Assembly: GCA_002345845.1 (NCBI GenBank)
Contig: DDWF01000326.1
Location: 749-54,332 of the forward strand
DNA from: Betaproteobacteria bacterium UBA2293
Lineage (GTDB): Bacteria > Pseudomonadota > Gammaproteobacteria > Burkholderiales > Rhodocyclaceae
Length of the DNA stretch: 53,584 nucleotides
Direction: 5' to 3'
The position numbers were made by a program, and so were the translations under genes. Below are positions 1 through 8,410 of the stretch, in pieces (the first letter of the stretch is position 1; every line of letters begins with the position of its first letter). The notes beneath the pieces are model-generated. The model made no database searches, was not told the origin of the DNA, and worked only from the letters and a program-made list of their open reading frames with translations.

Positions 1-294
1 GACCGCCATATCGGCGAACAACATGCCGAAGTCGGGCTGGTCGACGCCGAGTTGGGCCTGCACGGCGAGCGAGGTCAGGCCGATCTTGCGACCGACCAGG
101 CGGCGTCCTTCAGCCAGCCAGGCCCGAGTATTGAGCTCCTGGATGGCATAGACGGCCTCGGCCGAAGTCGCCAGCAGGCGGTCGCGCAACGGCGCAATTG
201 GCTGCCGGCCGGCGTGGGCCGCCTTGAGCAGGGCGGCAGCAGATTCGGCGCTGAGCACCGCGTTTTGCTTCCTGGTGTTATCTGGATCAGTCAT
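1..294 (-). CDS. 2-hydroxypenta-2,4-dienoate hydratase (MhpD/CmtG-type), C-terminus outside window
   Basis: The N-terminal 98 residues are present; the gene runs off the left edge. The stretch [20 protein letters not shown] followed by DFGMLFADM is typical of the 2-keto-4-pentenoate hydratase/oxaloacrotonate decarboxylase family. That family adds water to the dienoate released by the meta-cleavage hydrolase, giving a 4-hydroxy-2-oxo acid. The ATG at 294 is preceded by AAGGAAAC at a suitable distance. The gene diverges from the dioxygenase operon starting at 823, so both can be controlled from the shared 295-822 region. It most likely catalyses the step after the hydrolase encoded at 5089. The hydratase versus decarboxylase choice inside the family cannot be settled from this fragment. 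Confidence 0.85.
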   Translation of the reverse strand, partial: MTDPDNTRKQNAVLSAESAAALLKAAHAGRQPIAPLRDRLLATSAEAVYAIQELNTRAWLAEGRRLVGRKIGLTSLAVQAQLGVDQPDFGMLFADMAV

Positions 295-387
295 ATTGTT
301 TCCTTTCTTGGATGCAGCCGCCGTGACGTGGCATGAAGAGCGCGAGGAAAGTTCGCCAGCCGATGTTCAAATCTGAGTAAAGTCTAG

Positions 388-409
388 AGACAAACCGTAC
401 GGTCTGTCT
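388..409. promoter_or_regulatory. Palindromic operator, CymR-type, near the hydratase gene
   Basis: A 22-bp inverted repeat with one mismatched pair is centred on CGTACG; its half-sites read AGACAAACCGT and, on the other strand, AGACAGACCGT. It shares the AGAC..GTCTGT character of CymR/TetR operators and of the second palindrome at 648-667. On the minus strand a weak promoter can be proposed, with -35 TTGCAG at 435-430 and -10 TGTAGA at 412-407, which would overlap this site. A bound repressor would then block transcription of the hydratase gene. Confidence 0.65.
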
Positions 410-611
410 ACAATTTTCAATTTTCGATACTGCAAGTCAGCCGCATGTACCAAGAACAATGATCGCCCCCCTTCAGCCCCCGCCGCCGCGAACACAATTC
501 CAGCACTAACAGAAGCACCGATTTATCTGTTAATTCAGTTTGTTAAATAGATACGCCATCCGCACACACGGTCTCGAAACAGCGAGCCGCAAAAAAAACT
601 GCTCAGCCCCG

Positions 612-640
612 TTGACCTCGTTTCGCTTTGCCATTAAATT
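612..640 (+). promoter_or_regulatory. Candidate sigma-70 promoter of the dioxygenase operon
   Basis: TTGACC at 612-617 and TAAATT at 635-640 are separated by exactly 17 bp. The expected start near 647 falls at the left edge of the palindrome at 648-667. Transcription would give a leader of about 175 nt before the ATG at 823. The promoter-operator spacing is what one expects of a repressed TetR-family promoter. The assignment is from pattern only. Confidence 0.5.
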
Positions 641-647
641 TCACAAC

Positions 648-667
648 AACAGACCGTACTGTCTGTT
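648..667. promoter_or_regulatory. Palindromic operator, CymR-type, at the dioxygenase promoter
   Basis: A 20-bp inverted repeat, AACAGACC-GTAC-TGTCTGTT, has one mismatched pair around a GTAC centre and lies directly downstream of the candidate promoter at 612-640. Its half-site CAGACCGTA recurs in the palindrome at 388-409. The known CymR operator of Pseudomonas putida F1 carries the same CAGAC/GTCTG arms. Repression by one or both of the CymR-like proteins (4346-5092, 8996-9631), relieved by the aromatic acid or a metabolite, is the simplest model. Confidence 0.65.
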
Positions 668-822
668 TGTTTATACGAACAGCGAGAAGACTGAGCATCC
701 GCAGAAAGCGACGACACGACGCAATCGGTGGGTATCGCAGGCGCACACAACAGAGAACACCTCCCGAACAACCGTCACAGCGGACTTGGGAGCAATTTTT
801 GGCAGAACCAAAGGAGGACTAG

Positions 823-2100
823 ATGGGTGCATCCAATACCGACGTACTCGTGAGCGATGATGAGAAGCAAGGGCTTTTCAGGGTTGCTCGCAAGGCCTTT
901 ACCGATTCGGAGATCATCAAGGCCGAATACGACGAGGTGTTCAACAAGTGCTGGCTGTATGTTGGCCATGAATCGGAAGTCGCCAAAAAAGGCGATTTCG
1001 TGCGGCGCATCGTCGCCAAGCGCAATCTCATTTTCAATCGCGACTCGACTGGCAAGGTCAATGCATTCTTCAACACCTGCCCCCACCGCGGTGCCGAAGT
1101 CTGTCGCGAAGCCAAGGGCAACTCCAAGCACTTCACCTGCATGTATCACGGCTGGATCTTCAGCGCTGATGGCGAACTGAAGAACCTGCCGGGTAACGAA
1201 CGCTACAGCGCCGACTTCAAGGAGCAGAAGCGCGGCAATCTGGTGCCGGTGCCCCGCTTCGAAAGCTATCGCGGCGTTTGTTTCGTCAATTTCGACCCGA
1301 ATGCCTGCTCGCTGATCGACTACCTTGGAAATGCCAAGGAATATCTCGATCTGGTTCTTGACCAATCGTCTGAAGGCATGACCATTATCAGCGGCCAACA
1401 GGATTACGCCATCCGTGCCAACTGGAAGCTGCTGGTTGAAAACAGCAACGACGGCTATCACGCGGCGATGACCCACGCCACCTACCTCGACTACCTGGCC
1501 AACACGCACGCCAAGGGCCTCAACAAGGTTGCGCTGGAAGGTGTTGGCCGCGAACTCGGGGGCGGCCATGCCGTCGTCGAATACACCGCACCGTGGGGCC
1601 GCCCGATCGCCAACTGGATTCCAGTCTGGGGCGAGGAAGGCAAGGTGGAAATGGATCGCATCCACGCCCGCCTGGAGCAGGAGCACGGCAAGGCCAAGGC
1701 CGATCGCATCTGCTTCAAGAACCGCAATCTGCTGATTTTCCCGAACCTGGTAATCAACGACATCATGGCCGTGACCTTCCGCACCTTCTACCCACTGGCA
1801 CCGAACTATATGAACGTCAGCGGCTGGGCGCTTGGGCCGATCAATGAAACCGAGTGGGCACGCAAGTACCGCCTCAACAACTTCCTGGAATTCCTCGGCC
1901 CTGGCGGCTTTGCCACCCCCGACGATGTCGAGGCCCTCGAATCCTGCCAGGCCGGCTATGCCAATTCCCTGGAAAGCGGAGCCGAGTGGAACGACATCTC
2001 GAAGGGAATGGGGATGGATGCCATGTACGACGATGAAATCCAGATGCGTTCGTTCTGGAAAGAGTGGAATCGTCGCGTTCAAGATGCTGTTGCCAAATAA
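823..2100 (+). CDS. Aromatic-ring-hydroxylating dioxygenase, large (alpha) subunit, p-cumate dioxygenase-like
   Basis: This 425-residue catalytic subunit would form a cis-dihydrodiol on an aromatic acid. The Rieske 2Fe-2S motif is complete: C86-P-H88 and C106-x2-H109. The mononuclear iron site is visible as D210-x2-H213-x4-H218, and an Asp near 367 is the likely third ligand. The ATG at 823 follows AAGGAGG by 5 nt. The next gene encodes the beta subunit; the reductase and Rieske ferredoxin lie at the end of the same operon. The start region ([20 protein letters not shown]) and the CymR-like regulators suggest p-cumate 2,3-dioxygenase (CmtAb) as the nearest relative. Substrate is inference; another benzoate-like acid is possible. 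Confidence 0.9.
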   Translation: MGASNTDVLVSDDEKQGLFRVARKAFTDSEIIKAEYDEVFNKCWLYVGHESEVAKKGDFVRRIVAKRNLIFNRDSTGKVNAFFNTCPHRGAEVCREAKGNSKHFTCMYHGWIFSADGELKNLPGNERYSADFKEQKRGNLVPVPRFESYRGVCFVNFDPNACSLIDYLGNAKEYLDLVLDQSSEGMTIISGQQDYAIRANWKLLVENSNDGYHAAMTHATYLDYLANTHAKGLNKVALEGVGRELGGGHAVVEYTAPWGRPIANWIPVWGEEGKVEMDRIHARLEQEHGKAKADRICFKNRNLLIFPNLVINDIMAVTFRTFYPLAPNYMNVSGWALGPINETEWARKYRLNNFLEFLGPGGFATPDDVEALESCQAGYANSLESGAEWNDISKGMGMDAMYDDEIQMRSFWKEWNRRVQDAVAK

Positions 2101-2111
2101 GGAGAGCCGAC

Positions 2112-2597
2112 ATGAGTTTGCCGACTCGTAGTGAAGTTGAAGATTTTCTGTTTTTCGAGGCCGACCTGCTCGACAACTGGCAACTGAAGGACTGGTTGAA
2201 GTTGTACACCCAGGACAGCGAATATCAGGTTCCGTCCACCGACCTGCCCAAGGGGGCCGATCCGGAGCACAACCTGTTCTATATCGCTGACGATTTCATG
2301 CGCCTGGAACAGCGCGTGATCCGCCTCGGCAAGAAGACGATGTGGTCCGAGTATCCACGCTCCAAGCTCCGTCACCTGGTCACCAACGTCCGCGTGCTGG
2401 GCATGGAAGGAGAGGACATAACAGTCAAGGCCAATTTCGCGGTTTATCGCACCAAGTGGGAGAACACCGACCTCTACGTGGGTAGCTACGACTACATCCT
2501 GCGCCGGGAGGCCGATGGCCTGAAGATCCGCAAGAAGCGTTGCACGCTCGATCTCGACGGTCTGCGCCCGCAGGGCCGCGTCAGCATCCTGCTGTAA
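2112..2597 (+). CDS. Aromatic-ring-hydroxylating dioxygenase, small (beta) subunit
   Basis: This 161-residue protein belongs to the SnoaL/NTF2-like beta subunits that stabilise the alpha3beta3 hexamer. Family features are the acidic N-terminus (FLFFEADLLDNWQLKDWL), a central FYIADDFMRLEQRVIRL segment and the C-terminal DLDGLRPQGRVSILL. I chose the ATG at 2112 because AAGGAG lies 7 nt before it and family proteins are near 160 residues; a longer frame upstream lies inside the alpha gene. Only 11 nt separate it from the alpha stop codon, so the two are translated together. Confidence 0.9.
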   Translation: MSLPTRSEVEDFLFFEADLLDNWQLKDWLKLYTQDSEYQVPSTDLPKGADPEHNLFYIADDFMRLEQRVIRLGKKTMWSEYPRSKLRHLVTNVRVLGMEGEDITVKANFAVYRTKWENTDLYVGSYDYILRREADGLKIRKKRCTLDLDGLRPQGRVSILL

Positions 2598-2612
2598 GTC
2601 CTGGTGCCATGA

Positions 2613-2636
2613 GGGGCTGGCGGCACCGCCAGCCCC
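2613..2636 (+). terminator. Strong intra-operon hairpin (attenuator or mRNA-processing element)
   Basis: A perfect 11-bp GC-rich stem (GGGGCTGGCGG paired with CCGCCAGCCCC) encloses a 2-nt CA spacer and is followed by TTGTTCG. It lies 16 nt after the beta-subunit stop and 39 nt before the extradiol dioxygenase. The T-tract is short, so partial termination or protection of the upstream mRNA from 3' decay is more likely than full termination. Confidence 0.55.
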
Positions 2637-2674
2637 TTGTTCGCCGAAACCTCATCTCGCTGGGAAACTTGCCC

Positions 2675-3577
2675 GTGAAACTTCCATTCCGCTACGAAAA
2701 GCTCGGCTACGCCGCGCTCAATGTCACGAATCTCGATCGCTCGGTCGCCTTCTATCGAGATCTGGTTGGCCTGGACCTGGTCGAGCAAACCGACACCGTC
2801 GCCTATCTCCGTTGCTCGTCGGACCATCACAATCTGATGCTCTACAAGGCCGAAACCGCCGGCCTGAAACGCGTTGCCAATAAGCTGGCATCGCCGGAGG
2901 ACCTGACCAGGGCCTACGAACACTATCTCGCCGAAGGCCTCCACCCGGCCTGGATCAGCATGGAGGAATGCCATGCCTTGAAGCAAGGCCCGACCTTCCG
3001 CGTCCGCGAGCCGCAATCCGGCGTTCTGTTCGAGTGTTACGAGCAGATGACCCACATGGCACTGCCCTTCAAGGCGGCGCTGACCAAGATTGCCCGCATC
3101 GGGCACGTCGTCGTCGGCTCGGCGCAATACGAGCGGGCCGTTCATAACCTGAACACCATATTCAACTTCGCCATCTCCGACTACGTCGAAGGTAAGTTCT
3201 CGTGGATGCGCTGCTTCCCGAATCCGCTGCACCACACCTTCGCCATCGGCAACAGCGACCGCAACCACCTGCACCATGTCAACTTCATGGTCACCGATAT
3301 CGACGACATCGGCAGGGCGCTGAATCGCATGCAGAAGGCCGGCGTCGAGGTCGTCTTCGGGCCGGGTCGCCACCTGCCCTCGACCTCGATCTTCCTGTAT
3401 TTCCTCGACCCTGACGGCCTGACCATCGAATTCAGCTTCGGCATGGAAGAACTGCCGGAAGCCACCGCCCGCCAGCCGCGCATGCTCGAGATGCATCCCA
3501 ACACGATGGACATCTGGGGCAGTTCGCCGAAGGAGCGTTTCGGCAAGGGCGGGGAAATCGAGGCCGACCATGACTGA
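2675..3577 (+). CDS. Extradiol ring-cleavage dioxygenase (type I, vicinal oxygen chelate)
   Basis: This 300-residue two-domain protein is typical of type I extradiol dioxygenases, which open a catechol next to its hydroxyls with Fe(II). The C-terminal domain carries the metal ligands: H144 (RIGHVVVGS), a His in the HLHHVNF cluster (about H201) and E252 in YFLDPDGLTIEF. The start is a GTG at 2675, preceded by GGGAAAC; the frame is open further left but lacks a better start. The next gene overlaps its end by 8 nt. In context the substrate is the dihydroxy acid made by the dehydrogenase at 3570, such as 2,3-dihydroxy-p-cumate (CmtC-like). The precise substrate is inferred. Confidence 0.85.
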   Translation: MKLPFRYEKLGYAALNVTNLDRSVAFYRDLVGLDLVEQTDTVAYLRCSSDHHNLMLYKAETAGLKRVANKLASPEDLTRAYEHYLAEGLHPAWISMEECHALKQGPTFRVREPQSGVLFECYEQMTHMALPFKAALTKIARIGHVVVGSAQYERAVHNLNTIFNFAISDYVEGKFSWMRCFPNPLHHTFAIGNSDRNHLHHVNFMVTDIDDIGRALNRMQKAGVEVVFGPGRHLPSTSIFLYFLDPDGLTIEFSFGMEELPEATARQPRMLEMHPNTMDIWGSSPKERFGKGGEIEADHD

Positions 3578-4340
3578 GGCAAAAAAACGCCTGAACGGTC
3601 AGGTGGCCGTCGTCACCGGTGCCGCCCACGGCATCGGCCTGGCTATCTCCCACCAATTGGCCGCCGAAGGCGCCCGGGTGGTCATGGCCGATGTTCTCGA
3701 AGAGGCGATCAACGCCTCGGCCGCCGCGGTCAAGGCAGCGAGCGGCATGGAGACGCTCGCCTGGGTCGGCGATCTGGCGCAAGAAGAAAACGTGGCCGGA
3801 CTGCTCGCGGCGACGCGCCGCACCTTCGGACCGGCCGCCATCCTGATCAACAACGCCGGCGGAGGCGTCATCCGTCCCTTCCTCGAGCACACCCCGGAAA
3901 CGCTGCGCACCACCATTGACCGTAACCTGTGGACCGCGCTTTGGTGCTGCCGGATGTTCATCCCCGACATGCTCGACATGGCCTATGGCCGCATCGTCAA
4001 TATCGGTGCCGATTCGGTGCGCAACGGCCTGTGGCAACACGCCGCCTACAACGCCGCCAAGGGCGGGGTGCACGGACTGACCACCGGCCTGGCCCGGGAA
4101 TTTGCCGGCAACGGCATCACCGTCAACACCGTCGCGCCCTGTGCCGTACGTACTGCCGCCCTCGATCATGTCGAGAAGGTCAATCCGGCATTCGCCAGCC
4201 AGGTACTGGGTGTCATCCCGCTGGGGCGCGCCGGCGAAGTCGACGAGATCGCCAGCATGACGGTGTACCTGGCCGGGCCGGACGCTTCCTTCGTCACCGG
4301 CCAGGTGATCAGCGTCAACGGCGGCAGCACGATGCTCTAG
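3570..4340 (+). CDS. SDR-family cis-dihydrodiol dehydrogenase
   Basis: This 256-residue short-chain dehydrogenase/reductase carries the cofactor motif TGAAHGIG at 16-23, NNAGG at 94-98, and the catalytic set S149, Y160 and K164 (YNAAK). It ends with the usual VTGQVISVNGGSTML. It would oxidise the cis-dihydrodiol acid to the matching catechol using NAD+. Its ATG lies inside the last codons of the extradiol gene, giving an 8-nt overlap and tight translational coupling. The order ring-cleavage enzyme before dehydrogenase does not follow pathway order but is common in such operons. Confidence 0.88.
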   Translation: MTEAKKRLNGQVAVVTGAAHGIGLAISHQLAAEGARVVMADVLEEAINASAAAVKAASGMETLAWVGDLAQEENVAGLLAATRRTFGPAAILINNAGGGVIRPFLEHTPETLRTTIDRNLWTALWCCRMFIPDMLDMAYGRIVNIGADSVRNGLWQHAAYNAAKGGVHGLTTGLAREFAGNGITVNTVAPCAVRTAALDHVEKVNPAFASQVLGVIPLGRAGEVDEIASMTVYLAGPDASFVTGQVISVNGGSTML

Positions 4341-4345
4341 ACACG

Positions 4346-5092
4346 ATGACAATGCAAACTCCCGAGCCCACCTCCAGCCCCGCGGCAAGCGTGACGCCTC
4401 CGTCTCCAGGTCGAGGTGAGCGGATAACCGGCAACGCACACAAGAAAACCCAGCCGGAACGCAGCCAGGAGGCCCGCGAACGGATCACGGCAGCCGCCAT
4501 CACGGTACTGCGCCGCAAGGGCTTCGCCGGCTTCCGAGTGGCCGACGTGGCGACCGAAGCCGGGGTTTCGCGGGGGGCGCAGACGCACCATTTTCCGTCG
4601 AAGCGCGCACTGGTGCTGGCCGTTTTCGCCACCGTCTTCAACCAGGCGAGCGAAGCCAGCCGGGCACGAATTGCCGGCATCCAGCCGAACGACGACGTGA
4701 TCGACGCCATTTTGGTCGACGCCGCCGAGTTCTTTCTGAGCCCGGATTTCCCGATGGGTCTGGACATGCTGGGCGCCGCTGAACGCGACCCCGAGTTGCG
4801 CGACGCCGTCAGCGAGTCGGCGCGCGCGACGCGTTCGCTGGTCGAACAGATGTGGGTCGATCTGCTGATCGCTCGCGGTTTGCCGCGACCCGATGCGGAA
4901 GACCTTCTATGGCTGATTTTCAGTGCCATTCGCGGATTGTCGGTGCGCATGCTCTGGCAGTTCGACAACGATCGCTTCGAACGCCTGAAGCGCATCACTT
5001 ACCGTGCCGCCTGCGATCTCTACGAGAAAAAGCAGTCCGGCATTCACCTGAAGATTGCTGAACAAGCACCCAAGCGAGGAATACTGCAATGA
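4346..5092 (+). CDS. TetR-family repressor, CymR-like, embedded in the catabolic operon
   Basis: This 248-residue regulator has an N-terminal helix-turn-helix (FRVADVATEAGVSRGAQTHH, about 76-95) and a C-terminal ligand domain with ERDPELRDAVSESARATRSL and LLWLIFSAIRGLSVRMLWQ, both close to P. putida CymR. Compared with CymR it has about 30 extra residues at the N-terminus, rich in Pro, Ser and Thr; a GTG at 4391 would give a shorter form. No strong ribosome site precedes the ATG at 4346, so coupling to the dehydrogenase stop 5 nt upstream is likely. Its stop overlaps the hydrolase start as ATGA. Being inside the operon it probably regulates, it would be autoregulated. Confidence 0.88.
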   Translation: MTMQTPEPTSSPAASVTPPSPGRGERITGNAHKKTQPERSQEARERITAAAITVLRRKGFAGFRVADVATEAGVSRGAQTHHFPSKRALVLAVFATVFNQASEASRARIAGIQPNDDVIDAILVDAAEFFLSPDFPMGLDMLGAAERDPELRDAVSESARATRSLVEQMWVDLLIARGLPRPDAEDLLWLIFSAIRGLSVRMLWQFDNDRFERLKRITYRAACDLYEKKQSGIHLKIAEQAPKRGILQ

Positions 5093-5970
5093 GTCTGTGG
5101 CTCGATATGCTCGGTACGGAGATCCGCTTCGTCCAAACCAGGAATTTTGGACGCATCCGGATCGCCGAAGCCGGTGACCGCAAGGCCGAAACCATCCTCT
5201 TCCAGCACGGCATCAACGGCCATCTCGAGGCCTACGCCAAGAACCTGATGGCGCTCTCTCGGGAGTTCCATGTGATCGCCTTCGACTATGTCGGCCACGG
5301 GCTCTCCGACAAACCGCCGCTCGAGTACACCCCACCGCTGCTCGCCGAGCAGCTCGGCGAACTGATGGACGCACTCGATCTCGAAGCGGCCCATCTCTCC
5401 GGCGAATCGCTCGGCGGCTGGGTTTCCGCACTGTTCGCCATCAAGTATCCCCACCGGGTCAAGCGCCTGATGCTCAACACCGCCGGCGGGCTGCCAGTCG
5501 TTTCGGCCAAGGGTAAGGCGGATCTGCAAAACCTGATCAGCCTCAATGAGCGCAACGTCAACAACGTGCCAACCGAGCAGAGCGTGAAAGCCCGGCTGGA
5601 GTGGCTGATGCACGAGAACAACCGACATCTGGTCAACGACGAGTTGATCGCCCTGCGCCTGGGCATCTACCTGCGCCCGGAAACGCGCGCCGTGGCACCG
5701 ACGATCAACCGCATCATCAACCGTCACGACGAGTTCCTGATTCCGGTCGAACAGCTGACCTGCCCGACCCTTTTCCTATGGACAGTGGACAACCCGATTC
5801 ATGACCTGGAGACAGCCCGTGCCGCGGCGGCCCGCGTTCCCGCTAGCCAGCTCTACATCATGAAGGGTGACGCGGCCCACTGGCCGCAGTACGAAGTCCC
5901 GGAAGAATTCGATGCCGTGACCTGCGAGTTCTTCCACACCGGCAAGGTCAGCGGCGCCGAAAGCGCCTGA
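5089..5970 (+). CDS. Alpha/beta hydrolase, meta-cleavage product hydrolase
   Basis: This 293-residue protein has the alpha/beta hydrolase nucleophile elbow GESLGG with S107, the oxyanion region FQHGINGH (38-45), a likely acid at D234 or D239 (LWTVDNPIHD) and the catalytic H264 (GDAAHWPQYE). It would hydrolyse a C-C bond in the decarboxylated ring-cleavage product, releasing a short acid and 2-hydroxypenta-2,4-dienoate, the substrate of the hydratase at 1-294. The ATG at 5089 overlaps the regulator stop. BphD/CmtE-type enzymes are the closest functional match. The acid released depends on the ring substituent (isobutyrate for p-cumate). Confidence 0.85.
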   Translation: MSLWLDMLGTEIRFVQTRNFGRIRIAEAGDRKAETILFQHGINGHLEAYAKNLMALSREFHVIAFDYVGHGLSDKPPLEYTPPLLAEQLGELMDALDLEAAHLSGESLGGWVSALFAIKYPHRVKRLMLNTAGGLPVVSAKGKADLQNLISLNERNVNNVPTEQSVKARLEWLMHENNRHLVNDELIALRLGIYLRPETRAVAPTINRIINRHDEFLIPVEQLTCPTLFLWTVDNPIHDLETARAAAARVPASQLYIMKGDAAHWPQYEVPEEFDAVTCEFFHTGKVSGAESA

Positions 5971-5983
5971 CGGAGCGGTGACG

Positions 5984-7021
5984 ATGAGCGGAGCCTGCTG
6001 CCATGGCGTGGACATCCACACCCACGTCGTTCCGGAAAACTTCCCGGTCTTCGCGGGCAATGGCAGCACCGTGGCCTGGCCGAGCATGGCGCCGGCCCAA
6101 GCCTGTCACCGGCACGTGATGATTTCGGGGAAAGTTTTTCGCACCGTCCCGGACAAGAGCTGGGATAGCGGCAAACGCATTGTCGACATGGACGCCCTGG
6201 GCATCGAACGCCAGGTTCTGTCGCCCATGCCGGAATTGCTATCCTACTGGCTGGATGCCGGTGATGCGGCGACCCTGACGCGGCATCTCAACGAGACCAT
6301 CGCCGGCATGGTGCACGCTCATCCCGGGCGCTTTTCCGGCCTCGGTGCGGTACCACTGCAGGATGTCGGACTGGCGATCGACGAACTGGAGCATGCAGTT
6401 CAGCGGCTCGGGCTGGCCGGCATCGAGATCGGCACCAACGTCAACGGCTGCCCGATCGGTGCGCCGGAGTTCGAGCCATTTTTCGCCGCGGCGGCCAGCC
6501 TGGGGGCGGCGATCTTCATCCATCCGCTGCGTCCCTGCGGCATGGAGCGACTGCTCGGCCCTGCCCTGCTCGAACAGGTCCTCGCCTTCCCATGCGAAAC
6601 CGGCTTGGCCGCCGCCTCGCTGCTGACCGGCGGCACGCTGGCCCGGCATCCGTCGCTGCGCATCGCACTCAGCCATGGCGGCGGATCCTTCCCGGCGCTG
6701 GCGGCACGGCTGAACCACGCCTGGAGCATCTTCCCGGCCTTGCAAGAAGTGATGCGTGAGGCGCCGCTGGAACTGGCCAGGCGCTTCTACTTCGACAGCC
6801 TGGTTTACCACCCGGAACTACTGCGTCAGCAGATCGCGCTGTTCGGCAAAACCCAAACCATGATCGGCAGCGATTACCCGTTCGTAATCGAAGAAAAAGC
6901 CCCGCGCCAACGCATTCTCGAACTGGGTTTCGATGCCGAAACACAGGATTTGCTGTGCCGTGGCAATGCCCTGCGCTGGCTTGGTCAGCCAACGGCAAAC
7001 AACGACTGGAGCAAGAAATGA
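5984..7021 (+). CDS. Amidohydrolase-family decarboxylase (ACMSD-like)
   Basis: This 345-residue metal-dependent protein carries the family signature HxH at H12-x-H14 (DIHTHVVP), later His residues in FIHPLRP and ALSHGGG, and a C-terminal Asp in IGSDYPF. Relatives decarboxylate aminocarboxymuconate semialdehyde or hydroxybenzoates. In this operon the natural job is removal of the carboxylate kept after extradiol cleavage of a dihydroxy aromatic acid, before the hydrolase acts. I chose the ATG at 5984 over a GTG at 5978 because GGAG at 5972-5975 is 8 nt before the ATG but only 2 nt before the GTG. Its stop overlaps the reductase start. Confidence 0.82.
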   Translation: MSGACCHGVDIHTHVVPENFPVFAGNGSTVAWPSMAPAQACHRHVMISGKVFRTVPDKSWDSGKRIVDMDALGIERQVLSPMPELLSYWLDAGDAATLTRHLNETIAGMVHAHPGRFSGLGAVPLQDVGLAIDELEHAVQRLGLAGIEIGTNVNGCPIGAPEFEPFFAAAASLGAAIFIHPLRPCGMERLLGPALLEQVLAFPCETGLAAASLLTGGTLARHPSLRIALSHGGGSFPALAARLNHAWSIFPALQEVMREAPLELARRFYFDSLVYHPELLRQQIALFGKTQTMIGSDYPFVIEEKAPRQRILELGFDAETQDLLCRGNALRWLGQPTANNDWSKK

Positions 7022-8037
7022 CTGAAAGTTTTCGGATCAGCCTGAGCGGCAGCGAGACGACTTACATGGCCAACACGGGCGATACGCTGTTGCGCGCCGG
7101 CCTGCGCCAGGGTCTGGGGTTGGCTTACGAATGCAATGTCGGCGCTTGCGGCTCCTGCAAGTTCGACCTGATCGCCGGCGAGGTCGACGACCTGTTCCCG
7201 GAAGCCAGCGGCTTGCGTCCCAAGGAGCGCGAGAAAGGCAAGCGCCTGGCCTGCCAGTGCGTACCGCGCAGCGATTGCACGATCAAGATACGCAGCGGCG
7301 ATGAATACCTCAGCGCCATTCCCCCGGCCCGCTTCAAAGCCCGCTTACTCGACAGGAGAGCACTGACCCCCGACATTTCGCTCTTCACCTTCGCCAGCGA
7401 CGGGCCGGCCGAATTCCTCGCCGGCCAGTACGCCATGATCGGTATTCCCGCGCTCAGCCAGGCCCGTGCCTACTCGATGTCGAACATCGCCAACGAAGAA
7501 GGGATCTGGCAATTCATCATTCGCCGCGTTCCCGAGGGCAAGGTCACGGCTTATCTGTTCGACCGCCTGCAGCTTGACGAGCAACTCGATCTCGACGGTC
7601 CTTACGGCATCGCCTACCTGCGTACCGACGTCAGCCGCCCGATTGTCGGCATTGCCGGTGGCTCCGGCCTGGCGCCCGTCCTCTCGGTGCTGCAGGGGGC
7701 CGCGCGCAACCGATGTACCAATGGCACCCGCCCGGCCATGCTCTACGGTGGGAGAACGCCGGCCGACATTCCCGATGTTCGGCGAATGGCCACCGAGGCC
7801 GGCATTGAAGTCGACTTCCATCCGGTTATCTCGGCGCCGGTAAACGGAGCGAGCCGTGAATGGCATGGCGACGTCGGCTTCGTCCACGAATTCATCACGA
7901 AGAAACTGGCTGCGCCGCTACCCGATTACGAATATTACCTGGCCGGCCCGCCACCAATGATCGAAGCGGCCGTGCGCCTGCTGGTCGCCGAGCACAAGGT
8001 GCCGACGACGCAGATTCACTTCGATCGATTCTTTTAA
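7018..8037 (+). CDS. Dioxygenase electron-transfer reductase (2Fe-2S ferredoxin plus FAD/NAD domains)
   Basis: This 339-residue protein has three parts. The N-terminal plant-type 2Fe-2S domain has cysteines C39, C44, C47 and C79. A middle FAD domain carries RAYSMSN, and a C-terminal NAD(P)H domain carries GIAGGSGLAP and YLAGPPPM. It passes electrons from NAD(P)H to the Rieske ferredoxin or oxygenase. The ATG at 7018 overlaps the previous stop as ATGA. A reductase of this design together with a separate Rieske ferredoxin is the class III arrangement known from naphthalene dioxygenase. Confidence 0.9.
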   Translation: MTESFRISLSGSETTYMANTGDTLLRAGLRQGLGLAYECNVGACGSCKFDLIAGEVDDLFPEASGLRPKEREKGKRLACQCVPRSDCTIKIRSGDEYLSAIPPARFKARLLDRRALTPDISLFTFASDGPAEFLAGQYAMIGIPALSQARAYSMSNIANEEGIWQFIIRRVPEGKVTAYLFDRLQLDEQLDLDGPYGIAYLRTDVSRPIVGIAGGSGLAPVLSVLQGAARNRCTNGTRPAMLYGGRTPADIPDVRRMATEAGIEVDFHPVISAPVNGASREWHGDVGFVHEFITKKLAAPLPDYEYYLAGPPPMIEAAVRLLVAEHKVPTTQIHFDRFF

Positions 8038-8062
8038 GACTGACCCCGAGGAGGAAAATCAA

Positions 8063-8371
8063 TTGGCAATTTTGAATCTTTGCAAGGCCGAGGACGTTGC
8101 TCCCGGCGAATCGCTGCTCGTCGAACTGGACGACTGCCCGCCTCTCGCTGTCTTCAACGTCGCCGGCGAGTTCTTCGTCATCAACGACACCTGCAGCCAC
8201 GGCGATGCTTCGCTCTGCGATGGCGAAATCGAGGATGGCGAAGTTGAGTGCCCTTGGCATAACGCCAAGTTCTGTATCAAGACCGGCAAGGCACTGACCT
8301 TTCCGGCCGTTGAGCCCCAGAAGACCTACAAGACCCGTGTCGAAGACGGCACCGTAAGTATCGATGTTTAA
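8063..8371 (+). CDS. Rieske-type ferredoxin of the dioxygenase
   Basis: This 102-residue soluble ferredoxin has the Rieske ligands C44-x-H46 (CSHGD) and C63-x2-H66 (CPWHN). It would shuttle electrons from the reductase to the alpha subunit. The start is a TTG at 8063, fixed by GAGGAGGAAAA just upstream and by the absence of an in-frame ATG before the fold begins. It is the last gene of the operon, 25 nt after the reductase, and is followed by a strong hairpin. Confidence 0.9.
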   Translation: MAILNLCKAEDVAPGESLLVELDDCPPLAVFNVAGEFFVINDTCSHGDASLCDGEIEDGEVECPWHNAKFCIKTGKALTFPAVEPQKTYKTRVEDGTVSIDV

Positions 8372-8410
8372 ACATCGTGGGTTCGGGCTTGACTGAACCG
8401 TATTGAGATC

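Noticed and set aside
775..2082. Long minus-strand open frame opposite the dioxygenase alpha gene
   Set aside because: It mirrors the codon pattern of the real gene, has no recognisable protein features and no ribosome site; a high-GC shadow frame.
4416..4428. 13 bases identical to the core of the E. coli lac operator (GTGAGCGGATAAC)
   Set aside because: It lies inside the coding sequence of the TetR gene and lacks the flanking symmetry; no LacI relative is in view. A chance match.
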